A DNA stretch of 64,000 nt, taken from assembly GCF_947495325.1 (NCBI RefSeq), contig NZ_CANLYK010000001.1, forward strand, positions 620,001 through 684,000. Direction: 5' to 3'. The DNA comes from an uncultured Allomuricauda sp. (lineage in GTDB: Bacteria > Bacteroidota > Bacteroidia > Flavobacteriales > Flavobacteriaceae). A program made the position numbers and the translations under genes. Positions 1 through 7,918 of this stretch are shown here, one piece after another. The first letter of the stretch is position 1. Every line of letters starts with the position of its first letter. The notes beneath the pieces are model-generated. The model was not told the DNA's origin, ran no database searches, and saw nothing but the letters and a program-made list of their open reading frames with translations.

Positions 1-589
1 CCAAAAATAGCCCTCCCCCACGCTCGGTCACTAAAATTTCGCCAGTGGGCAATTGTGCTATCCCCCATGGAATGCCAGGAATCTCATCGGTTAGGGTTTC
101 CAGTCGGAATGTAAGGTCATCGGATGAGATTAAGCCTGATAAATCGGGGTTCTCTTCCTCCAACATCGCTTTGGTTTTCCCATCAATCTCGGTAAGTATA
201 AAAGTGGTCAAATCCTCGATTGCTTGCGGACTTAAAGCAGACCCGTATGCTGGCATACCATTGCTCGCGTACCCATCGGTTATGGAGTTCATGACATCGT
301 CCTGAGCATTGCCGTAGGTCCACTCGCGTTCAACAAATGAGCCAAGGTCTTGTCCATGGCAACCTCCACAGTTGTTTCTATAATTGAGAGCAGCATCTCC
401 TGAATCCACAATTTCATTGCCTGGATCAATTTCTTCTTCAGACGACACAGGTTCCAGTGAATTGTTACAGCTCAATAGAATGGACAAAAGAAACAACAAT
501 ACCAATTTCGGTGTTGTCTCTAACCATTGGTAAGCGTTCTTTATTGGTAAAGCTATCTTGGAAAACAGATTTGAGGTGTGTGTGGCCAT
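1..589 (-). CDS. Cytochrome c-PQQ-dependent sugar dehydrogenase fusion, 5' part only
   Basis: Reading the minus strand from ATG at 589 gives about 196 residues before the window edge, so the C-terminus is missing. A hydrophobic stretch ending in LLSC (Cys41) looks like a lipoprotein signal, although 41 residues before the Cys is long and a later non-ATG start is possible. A single c-type heme site CGGCH lies at residues 74-78, with a likely axial Met112 in NGMPAYG. From about residue 172 the sequence IPWGIAQLPTGE followed by VTERGG matches the first blade of glucose/sorbosone dehydrogenases. Such fusions oxidise sugars or alcohols in the periplasm and pass electrons to the attached cytochrome. 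The substrate cannot be told. Confidence 0.8.
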   Translation of the reverse strand, partial: MATHTSNLFSKIALPIKNAYQWLETTPKLVLLFLLSILLSCNNSLEPVSSEEEIDPGNEIVDSGDAALNYRNNCGGCHGQDLGSFVEREWTYGNAQDDVMNSITDGYASNGMPAYGSALSPQAIEDLTTFILTEIDGKTKAMLEEENPDLSGLISSDDLTFRLETLTDEIPGIPWGIAQLPTGEILVTERGGGLFL

Positions 590-615
590 AATTATCCATT
601 TTAGCACTTAGTGTA

Positions 616-643
616 TCAACGTTACATATATATGTAACGTTGA
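616..643. promoter_or_regulatory. Perfect 28-bp palindrome, likely operator of the cytochrome/PQQ gene
   Basis: The 28 bases are an exact inverted repeat with no spacer; each half reads TCAACGTTACATAT. The element begins 27 bases upstream of the ATG at 589, where a promoter or repressor site would be expected. An AT centre with symmetric TTAC/GTAA blocks is typical of dimeric regulator sites. As a hairpin it lacks a following T tract, so a terminator is less likely. The cognate regulator is unknown. Confidence 0.6.
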
Positions 644-909
644 CAATTAAAATAAAGTATTGGGTTGGGAAGTCGAAATAGCATTGGTTATCAGCAGATT
701 ACTGCCAAATTCTTGTTCAATTTCGCTATAAAGTAACCTTTAAAAGTTTGGACAAGACCATTTTTATGTTCCACTTTCTTCCCGTGGATAACTTTTCAGA
801 TTTGGAAAGACAAAATTGCTAATGAAGTAGGGGTTCACAAAGGTTTCATCGATACTGAAAAACCAAACACATTTCATTAATCTCCTAATTATTATTGTAT
901 GGAGTGCTA
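644..909. other. Intergenic stretch without recognisable gene
   Basis: This lies between the upstream palindrome and the 3' end of the LytTR regulator. I found no convincing reading frame, RNA gene or terminator in it. It must contain the promoter region of the cytochrome/PQQ gene and the end of the LytTR transcript. Confidence 0.4.
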
Positions 910-1602
910 TCAGTTACCTCTCTTTATCACATCAAAAAAATCATTTTTATATGTATTACTAATTGGAATGAGGTTTTTTTCAATTAGAATTCGATCTCTT
1001 TCAATATGCTCAATTTTATCCAATGAAACTATAAAAGAATTGTGCACCCTAATAAATTGTTTTTTAGGTAATAAATTGAGCATTTTTTTAAAATTCATTA
1101 ATGTCATAATCTTTTTATTTGATGTAACAATTTTCATATAATCCTTCATTCCTTCGATATAAAGAATTTCTTTTAAATCTACTTTTTCAATTCGATTTTC
1201 TGTTTTTATAAAAACATATTCATGGGAAGAATGATGACCATTCTCGTTCTGTTTTTCAACGACTTTGCTAGTTGCTTTTACAAACCGACTAAATGAATAT
1301 GGTTTTAAGAGATAATCTAAAATATTAAATTCATAACCATTGATTGCGTATTGTTCATACGCTGTAGTAATGATTACTTTTAGATGAGTATCCAAAGTAC
1401 TTAGTAAATCCAATCCACTAAATTTACCCATTTCAATATCAAGAAACATTAAATCTATTTTATTTTCAGAAAGATATTGAGGTACGTTTATTGGATTAAT
1501 GAATGATTTCTTTAATTCAAGAAATGGAATTTCTTTTATATACTCCTCAAGTTTTTCTCTTGCTATTGGTTCATCTTCAACGATAATGCATGAATATTTC
1601 AT
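910..1602 (-). CDS. LytTR-family response regulator
   Basis: 230 residues with an N-terminal receiver domain (about 1-120) and a C-terminal LytTR DNA-binding domain (about 130-228). The acidic pocket is visible as VEDE at 8-11, and the phospho-acceptor is Asp55 in FLDIEM. The C-terminal half has the LytTR pattern ILYIEG, then FIRVHNSFIVSLDKI. It follows the kinase gene with a 4-base overlap, so the two are translated together and form a LytS/LytTR-type two-component system. The targets are unknown; the adjacent DUF4932 gene upstream is one candidate. Confidence 0.95.
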   Translation of the reverse strand: MKYSCIIVEDEPIAREKLEEYIKEIPFLELKKSFINPINVPQYLSENKIDLMFLDIEMGKFSGLDLLSTLDTHLKVIITTAYEQYAINGYEFNILDYLLKPYSFSRFVKATSKVVEKQNENGHHSSHEYVFIKTENRIEKVDLKEILYIEGMKDYMKIVTSNKKIMTLMNFKKMLNLLPKKQFIRVHNSFIVSLDKIEHIERDRILIEKNLIPISNTYKNDFFDVIKRGN

Positions 1603-2552
1603 GTAAGGCTAATTTGTAGTGATACTGAAAAAGAATTCTTTAAATCTTCAACATTAATTTTGTAAAGATTTGGGTAAGAAAGATTCAATCTTTTATGAAC
1701 TAGAGATAATCCCACCCCATTGTGTGCCGGATTTTCTATTGATCTAGATTCATACTTACTGTTTTTAATAGTAAAATCAATTATAGTATCAGATCCTTTT
1801 AAATTTATTTCAATATAAGCATCCAACTCATTGAGATTGCAATGTTTAAAGGCATTCTCTATAAAAGGGAAAAGTAATGCTGGGGCAATTAAAACATCAG
1901 TATTAGTAACGGTTTTTTTAAACATTACTAACTCTGGATTGTTTAATCTAGCTAATTCCAAAGCTAAATAATTTTCTATCATATTGATATCCTTCTCTAC
2001 TTTTACCTTTCTTTCTGGCATCTCATAAACCTGATACCTTAATAAAGAAGATAATTGTATTACGCTTTCAGAAGCTTTGTCTGGAGCCTTTTTTATTAGA
2101 TACTCTATATTATTTAGAGTATTAAATAAGAAATGCGGATTTAACTGACTTTTTACAAGTGCCAATTCTAATTCTAATTTCTCATTCTTTAGTATATATA
2201 CGTTTCCTTGTTGTTTTATTGAATGATGATATCTTTGGAATACAATCCCTAGAATTGCAAAAAGGGTCGCAGGAAGTAATGCCAAATATGGAGGTGTTTG
2301 AATAGAGGTTTGATAAGATATAAAGTAAGTTAGCAAATCTCCGTTATAATAAAGTCTTATGAACACGTAAAAGTATGCCATTGACAAAATGAGTACAATT
2401 GAAACAATTTCAACATAATGATCTAGATTGTTATCATTAGAATGATACTTTTTCATTATAAAAAAAGAGGCATAGAAAGAAACTATGCCTACTAGTAAAG
2501 TGCTCATTATTACCCACCGTACTTGAAAAGGATTACCTCTTAGTTGTAACAT
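1599..2552 (-). CDS. LytS-like sensor histidine kinase
   Basis: 317 residues. The N-terminal 105 residues contain about three membrane helices and no clear extracellular sensor domain. The kinase core is of the His_kinase (LytS/YehU) type: QLNPHFLFNTLNN places the phospho-acceptor at His140, ENAFKH is the N box, and GVGLSLVHKRL is the G box. The start at 2552 is kept; an in-frame ATG at 2507 would remove 15 residues and still leave the helices. It overlaps its response regulator by 4 bases. Confidence 0.93.
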   Translation of the reverse strand: MLQLRGNPFQVRWVIMSTLLVGIVSFYASFFIMKKYHSNDNNLDHYVEIVSIVLILSMAYFYVFIRLYYNGDLLTYFISYQTSIQTPPYLALLPATLFAILGIVFQRYHHSIKQQGNVYILKNEKLELELALVKSQLNPHFLFNTLNNIEYLIKKAPDKASESVIQLSSLLRYQVYEMPERKVKVEKDINMIENYLALELARLNNPELVMFKKTVTNTDVLIAPALLFPFIENAFKHCNLNELDAYIEINLKGSDTIIDFTIKNSKYESRSIENPAHNGVGLSLVHKRLNLSYPNLYKINVEDLKNSFSVSLQISLT

Positions 2553-2676
2553 GGAATGATACGTTGAGGCAATTACAACATTAAAAACAATGAGTATTAA
2601 AAACCAAAAAAGGATATGTAAAAAAAGTAAAAAAAAAACTTTTTTTTATTCTTTCTAGGGCCTGTTTTACTTTGAT

Positions 2677-4329
2677 TTATTTGCAACTCCATATTTTGTT
2701 AATTCTGATATAATCTTTTGCCTTTAATGTAATTAAATTTTTCATGATATGATAATCTGTACCTCCTCTATCTACCATAGTAAAATTTACTAAATCAATT
2801 GGGTTTTGGGCTATATATAAGGTCATCGTTTTTGAAGTACTTTGTGGATGAACCCATCCTGTAAGAAAGGCATATCCTGTTCCCTCATATATTTTATTAG
2901 TAATTAATTGCTCAGAATTCATTTTTATAGGTAACTCAGAAATATATTTTTCAATAAATTTATTTCCAGTAGGTGTTCCTAGTACTAGTAAATTGTAATT
3001 TGATAGATTGGTTTTTAAAGCTAGTGTATCAGCCATGATTTCTATGTTAGGAAATCTAGTAAAGACATACTTTTTCAATTTATTATTGGCATTTATATCA
3101 CTCTCACCTGTTGAAAAAATGATAAGTTGATTATCTCTTTCAAAAAAATCCGAACTTTCAGGAATATCATCTAAGTCAGGTTTTCTTATTTCCTTTACTT
3201 GAGTTAACCATAAATCAATACTATCTTGTTTTATTTCTTTTAGTCGACTAATTAGTATGGGCATAAAGCTATCCAAAGTTGGGTAAACGGTTCGGGACTG
3301 TTCATATTCTTTTAGTGCATCTAGTATAGGTATCGTATATATAAATTTTCTTCCTACTTCATGCCTCTTTGTGTTTATGTCAGTATAAACTTCAGAGTAT
3401 TTTGAAGCACTCATCCTGCAACTTACAGCTCTTGTCATATGCTCACATACTACAGCTTTCCAGTTTTTATATGCTTGTGCAGACATACTTTCTTTTATGG
3501 GAACATTTAATACAGACAATTTATGAAACTCATTCCAGTATTTATCCACTAACGGGTTAGTAAAAGAATGTCCAAATTCATGCCAAATTAAATATTCCAA
3601 TGGACCTTTTGAAAAAGAAGGAAGCTCTCCATTTGAATCACCCGCTGAAACAATAGCATAGTGTTCTGTACCAGAATTGGATTCTATTCCTGGTCCAAAA
3701 TTACCCATCCCTAAAATGTTTAAGACTATATTGAATGTATGTTCTTGTTTTTGGTCAATTCCGTAATAATCTAACATTCTGTCTTTCTCATCAAAATCAT
3801 TTAATGAATAAACAGTATTTGCAATGAGCAATTCATAAAAGTTACTTTGAGAATTAAAGAATTGTATAAATTCTGTATCTAAGGCAAATACTTTTATTGC
3901 ATCCAAAAGTTTATCTATGTCTTCATGGTTCTCCCAATTATTATGAATTAAATCGTTTCTAAATGCAAAGTCTTTGTTTAAAGAAATTAATAAAGGATAC
4001 GGAGCATCAATAGATTTGAAATATTTTTGATGGTTTTTCCTGTAAAATTCGAGAGATGGATGGTTTCTATGCTTTTGAAAATAATTGATAATCTTGAGTT
4101 TGTAGTCTGTCTCAATACCATTAACATTGGGGTTTCCTGCAACCAATTCAAATATTTGAAAAAGTTCAATCCGCGGATCAATTGATATAGTTGCTCCTTT
4201 AATTTTCTTTTTAAAAATTTTGAATTCAGTTGGGTTTAGTTTTTTAGTTGCTGCTGAATTTTGTGCAAATGCTACATTATAATTTAGTGTTATAATAAGC
4301 GTTACAAAAAAAAATGTGAGGTATCTCAT
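2677..4329 (-). CDS. Secreted DUF4932-type protein with zinc-protease motif
   Basis: 550 residues with a clear Sec signal peptide ending in VAFAQ near residue 23. The central part contains WHEFGHSF (His250, Glu251, His254), an HExxH-type zinc site in the setting seen in DUF4932 proteins. The C-terminal 150 residues form a separate domain of unknown role. The gene stands 124 bases upstream of the kinase/regulator pair on the same strand. A metallopeptidase function is inferred from the motif; no third ligand could be assigned. Confidence 0.75.
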   Translation of the reverse strand: MRYLTFFFVTLIITLNYNVAFAQNSAATKKLNPTEFKIFKKKIKGATISIDPRIELFQIFELVAGNPNVNGIETDYKLKIINYFQKHRNHPSLEFYRKNHQKYFKSIDAPYPLLISLNKDFAFRNDLIHNNWENHEDIDKLLDAIKVFALDTEFIQFFNSQSNFYELLIANTVYSLNDFDEKDRMLDYYGIDQKQEHTFNIVLNILGMGNFGPGIESNSGTEHYAIVSAGDSNGELPSFSKGPLEYLIWHEFGHSFTNPLVDKYWNEFHKLSVLNVPIKESMSAQAYKNWKAVVCEHMTRAVSCRMSASKYSEVYTDINTKRHEVGRKFIYTIPILDALKEYEQSRTVYPTLDSFMPILISRLKEIKQDSIDLWLTQVKEIRKPDLDDIPESSDFFERDNQLIIFSTGESDINANNKLKKYVFTRFPNIEIMADTLALKTNLSNYNLLVLGTPTGNKFIEKYISELPIKMNSEQLITNKIYEGTGYAFLTGWVHPQSTSKTMTLYIAQNPIDLVNFTMVDRGGTDYHIMKNLITLKAKDYIRINKIWSCK

Positions 4330-4362
4330 AGCGTTGAAGTTTTGTTAAACATACCTCAATAT

Positions 4363-4370
4363 CAAAATTA
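4363..4370 (-). promoter_or_regulatory. Candidate -7 box upstream of the DUF4932 gene
   Basis: On the minus strand this reads TAATTTTG, an exact match to the Bacteroidota -7 consensus TAnnTTTG. It would start transcription about 25-30 bases before the ATG at 4329. No good TTG -33 box is seen at the usual spacing. Confidence 0.4.
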
Positions 4371-4491
4371 AGTAACCTCTATAAAAACATATTATATGCT
4401 TGATCTAATTTGATAGATAAACTATTATTTTTAATCGATGGATGATATTTCTTGTCAACTATTATTTGAAATATGCTCGCAAATTTACCTA

Positions 4492-7044
4492 TTATTTGGT
4501 CCTGAATGCATCAATAGCCGCTGTGCTCACCCAAAACATTTTTGATAGGCCGGTTGCTTTGTTGTATCTCCCAAAAAATAAATACTTGCCATCAGGAGAA
4601 ACACTGGGGCCGCCTTCACACAATTCAGTATTTATTTTAGGCCCCAGGTTTTGGGCCTTAGTCCAGGTGCCGTTTTTATTAAAGCTGATGTATAAATCAC
4701 AAGCCCCAAATCCAGAGTCGCTTTCACTATCAAATAGCATATAGCTTTCGTCCGGTGCTATGTATGAGTGAGCGGTCCACTTGCCTATACCGTTTATTGC
4801 ATCACCCAATCTTTCAATATCTACATATTCACCTTCTCGGTTGATTGCGATGTAAATACCTTCATTCTCAGGTTTGTCATCATTCTCCCGGGAAGTGAAA
4901 TAAAGATTTCCGTTGTTTGCAGCCGTGCTGCGCATGATAAATCTACCTTCAAATGGTTTTTCCATTGGAATGGGTTGCCCCCAGTTGTCGGCCTTTTTTT
5001 CTATATACCATTGACGTAATGTTGGAGATTCTGCGGTACCGTTAAGCGGTCTTCTGCTTCCAAAATAGAGTCGGTCTCCTTTTGGGGTAACGTGAGGGTG
5101 GAAATCTAAGATTTCTTCGTTGGTTGAAAAAAATGTTGGTCTGGGTTCTGACCATTTACCATCAACTAATTTTGAAGTATAGATGTTATGGCTTCCTTCT
5201 GGTTTTCTGCGTGCGAAAAATAATTCTGTCATTTCTGGATTGAAAGTGATTGTGCCTTGAAGAAGGGAATCAACCGTAATAATGCCTTCTCCAAATACCA
5301 AAGGCATATTAGTGGGGATTTGAGAGCTTAGTAAAGCGAGGTTCGACCTTTTATTGTTATTAGGTCTGAGATTCTCAATAACCTGAGCATCTACCCAATA
5401 GATATCTACATTTTCATAATCATCCGAGCCTATATTTCTGTTAAAGAATAAATACTTGCCATCCGGTGTCACAGTCGCCGCGGCTTCCCATGCTTCGGTG
5501 TTAATGGCATCACCCAAATTTATGGCAGTACCCCAAGAACCATCTTGTTGTCGAAAACTGATATAGAGGTCAGAATCTCCAAAACCACCTTCCCGCTCTC
5601 CATCAAAAATTAGGTAGGATTCATCGGGAGCAATGAAAGGATGCGCATTCATTCTTCCTGTATTGATTGCTTTTCCAAATGGTCTGGGTGCTTCACGTTT
5701 CCCTTCTATCAGTCTTGAATAACGAAGTACCCCATCTCCGTTGGGCATACCTATCTCATCAAAAACAAAGGTTCCATTGAATGAGGACGTCATGCGCATG
5801 ATCTGTATTTCCTCGAAGGGAGATTCAAGACGCTCTATCTCTGACCAGCCTGTCTCGGTTCGTTTCTTATATCGTTTGCCCAAATGCATTGTTTTGCCAT
5901 CAGGAGAAATAAAGGGCTGCCCTACCCTGGTTGAGATAACGGACTCAGTCCATTGCTTATTTTTGTACTCAAAAACCACGAATTCCTGTTTTTCACTTTC
6001 CGGAACTTCCCTTATAAAGTAAAACTCTTTTAAGTCGGGTGTAAAAACCCCGCCATATTCCCAGTTTTCGCTTGTAACAGTCCCAGGAGCAAAAGGTTTT
6101 GGTACCAAACCGGGTACTTTTTGCCCTAAATATGGACTTTTAACTACAGTTTCATTCAATTGTGCCAACCAGCTAATGCTTCGCACTACGGTCATAGGGA
6201 ATGCAGTTCCATGATTTCCATCAATCACTTCTTTTAGTACAGTTAAACCGTCATCTCTTCTATCATTTAATAATTTAATAAACGCTTCGATAGGCTCCAT
6301 CATCGTTTCTTCCAACGAACCATATGAAATGAAAACATTGGTATTCAGACTCGAGTTTCTATTTGAGGCTTCATAGGCTCCGAATTTCGTATTAAGTTCA
6401 GATAGATATTCAACTTCATTTTTGATTGATGGACTACCAAGAATGTAATTATTAAAGGTATCAGGTTGAGACAATAATATATAAGCACCAAATTCACCAC
6501 CCATTGAATAACCGAAATAGGTACGACTATTTGGGTCAGTGCGATACGTATTGTCAATATAGGTAATGACAGCATTACGAATAAAATCTAAATGTTTGTT
6601 AGCTTGTCCAAACTGTATTTTTTTTTGAATTTCAGGATTATCATGTTTCCTAAAACTATAATCCCTATATCGACTTACGTGGTCTCCAAACTCTTTTTTT
6701 AAGTCTCCATTAATGTCTTTCTGCCAAGAAATTCCAACTAGAATAACATCTTCCAGCATGTATTCTGTGGAACCGGATAACATCTCCATATGCCACATTG
6801 CATCGGTTGTATAAATTACCGGATACGATTTATCATTGTTTTCTGAATACGCCTCTGGTAGCTTAATATAAAGTTCGTATTGTCTATTGGCATTAGTATC
6901 CGTTATTGGGACAACCTGAATCTTTGGCAATTCAAAATTAGAGATTCTCGCTACCTCCGCATCTTTTTTAATATGATTATCCTGAGCAGAGAGCGCATGT
7001 AGCGCCGCTATGGCTAGCGCTAGAAATAACTTCAGTTTTCTCAT
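4492..7044 (-). CDS. Secreted esterase with two PD40 propeller units
   Basis: 850 residues with a signal peptide (about 1-20). Residues about 40-300 resemble the esterase D/enterochelin-esterase alpha/beta hydrolases: nucleophile Ser180 in GYSMGG and a likely catalytic His278 in GNHGT. The remainder is made of PD40 (TolB-like) blades with the recurring TPDGKYLFF/SPDGKYLFF and APDESY signatures. These form two related units of about 260 residues each (roughly 310-565 and 590-850). The start overlaps the stop of the preceding lipoprotein gene by 4 bases. Together with the beta-lactamase-like gene upstream it forms a three-gene operon. The substrate is unknown. Confidence 0.85.
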   Translation of the reverse strand: MRKLKLFLALAIAALHALSAQDNHIKKDAEVARISNFELPKIQVVPITDTNANRQYELYIKLPEAYSENNDKSYPVIYTTDAMWHMEMLSGSTEYMLEDVILVGISWQKDINGDLKKEFGDHVSRYRDYSFRKHDNPEIQKKIQFGQANKHLDFIRNAVITYIDNTYRTDPNSRTYFGYSMGGEFGAYILLSQPDTFNNYILGSPSIKNEVEYLSELNTKFGAYEASNRNSSLNTNVFISYGSLEETMMEPIEAFIKLLNDRRDDGLTVLKEVIDGNHGTAFPMTVVRSISWLAQLNETVVKSPYLGQKVPGLVPKPFAPGTVTSENWEYGGVFTPDLKEFYFIREVPESEKQEFVVFEYKNKQWTESVISTRVGQPFISPDGKTMHLGKRYKKRTETGWSEIERLESPFEEIQIMRMTSSFNGTFVFDEIGMPNGDGVLRYSRLIEGKREAPRPFGKAINTGRMNAHPFIAPDESYLIFDGEREGGFGDSDLYISFRQQDGSWGTAINLGDAINTEAWEAAATVTPDGKYLFFNRNIGSDDYENVDIYWVDAQVIENLRPNNNKRSNLALLSSQIPTNMPLVFGEGIITVDSLLQGTITFNPEMTELFFARRKPEGSHNIYTSKLVDGKWSEPRPTFFSTNEEILDFHPHVTPKGDRLYFGSRRPLNGTAESPTLRQWYIEKKADNWGQPIPMEKPFEGRFIMRSTAANNGNLYFTSRENDDKPENEGIYIAINREGEYVDIERLGDAINGIGKWTAHSYIAPDESYMLFDSESDSGFGACDLYISFNKNGTWTKAQNLGPKINTELCEGGPSVSPDGKYLFFGRYNKATGLSKMFWVSTAAIDAFRTK

Positions 7045-7895
7045 TTTTCTGTTTTTGGTCTTAGTGTTTCAATAATCTCTGCATCCACCCACATTCTATC
7101 ATAAGGTGGGCTGCAACGGGGACAATACGAAAGATATTTTCCGTCTGGCGTTACATAACCTCCACCGTCTTCGCCATCTGTGTTTATCTTATCCCCAAAG
7201 TTAATGGCCGTTCCCCATGAACCATCTGACTGTCGAAAACTGATATACATATCACTATCGCCATATCCACCTTCACGCTCACTGTCCCAAATAATGTATG
7301 ACTCATCTGGAGCAATAAAAGGGTGTGCTGTCCATTTACCAGTATTTATAGTTGCTCCAAAAGGTCTCGGTGCTTCCCGCTTTCCATTTATGAGTCGTGA
7401 ATATCTAAGAATACCACTTCCATCTCTAGTGGCTTCATCAAAAACCAAAGTTCCTTTGGAAGAAGCTGTCAAACGCATAATGGGAATAGTATCAAAAGGA
7501 GCTCCAAGACTTTTTATGGCCGACCAACCGGAGTCGGTTCGTTCAATATATTTATCTTTCGAGTATAAAACATCTCCGCCTGTATCATAAAACTTATATT
7601 TCTTCCAAGCTCTGTTTTCCTTGCGAAAACTTACAACAATAGGGCGAAGAGGTGTCTCCAAAGTAGAGGTCAAGTAAAACTCTTTCATGTTTGGAGCATG
7701 TATACCCCCTAGCTCCCACCCTTTTTGTGACATGTTATTTAATTCAAGTGGTACAGCTTCCAATCCTGGAGGTTTAAGTCCAAAATAGAGCTCCACAGAT
7801 GATGAAGCATTGTCGCTCACTTTCTGATTTTCAGATCCGCAGGCATTTAAAAACAACACACCTATAAATATCCAAATGAAATACGTTTTTCTCAT
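7041..7895 (-). CDS. PD40-repeat lipoprotein
   Basis: 284 residues. The signal peptide ends in LNAC (Cys19), so this is a lipoprotein. The mature part is a single PD40 unit closely related to the first propeller unit of the esterase downstream; both contain GKREAPRPFG, HPFIAPDESY and GSWGTAIN. It lacks a hydrolase domain. The 4-base overlap with the esterase gene and the 23-base gap from the beta-lactamase-like gene indicate one operon. It probably arose by tandem duplication and may serve as a membrane-anchored binding partner (inference). Confidence 0.8.
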   Translation of the reverse strand: MRKTYFIWIFIGVLFLNACGSENQKVSDNASSSVELYFGLKPPGLEAVPLELNNMSQKGWELGGIHAPNMKEFYLTSTLETPLRPIVVSFRKENRAWKKYKFYDTGGDVLYSKDKYIERTDSGWSAIKSLGAPFDTIPIMRLTASSKGTLVFDEATRDGSGILRYSRLINGKREAPRPFGATINTGKWTAHPFIAPDESYIIWDSEREGGYGDSDMYISFRQSDGSWGTAINFGDKINTDGEDGGGYVTPDGKYLSYCPRCSPPYDRMWVDAEIIETLRPKTEK

Positions 7896-7918
7896 CTCTT
7901 CGATTTTGATACTCCTTG

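Noticed and set aside
2618..2653. A-tract/T-tract region after the DUF4932 gene as a strong terminator
   Set aside because: The A and T runs are adjacent with no G/C stem, so a stable hairpin is unlikely; at most a weak signal.
7180..7590. 136-residue plus-strand frame within the PD40 lipoprotein gene
   Set aside because: It is the reverse of a conserved PD40 coding region and has no signal or family signature.
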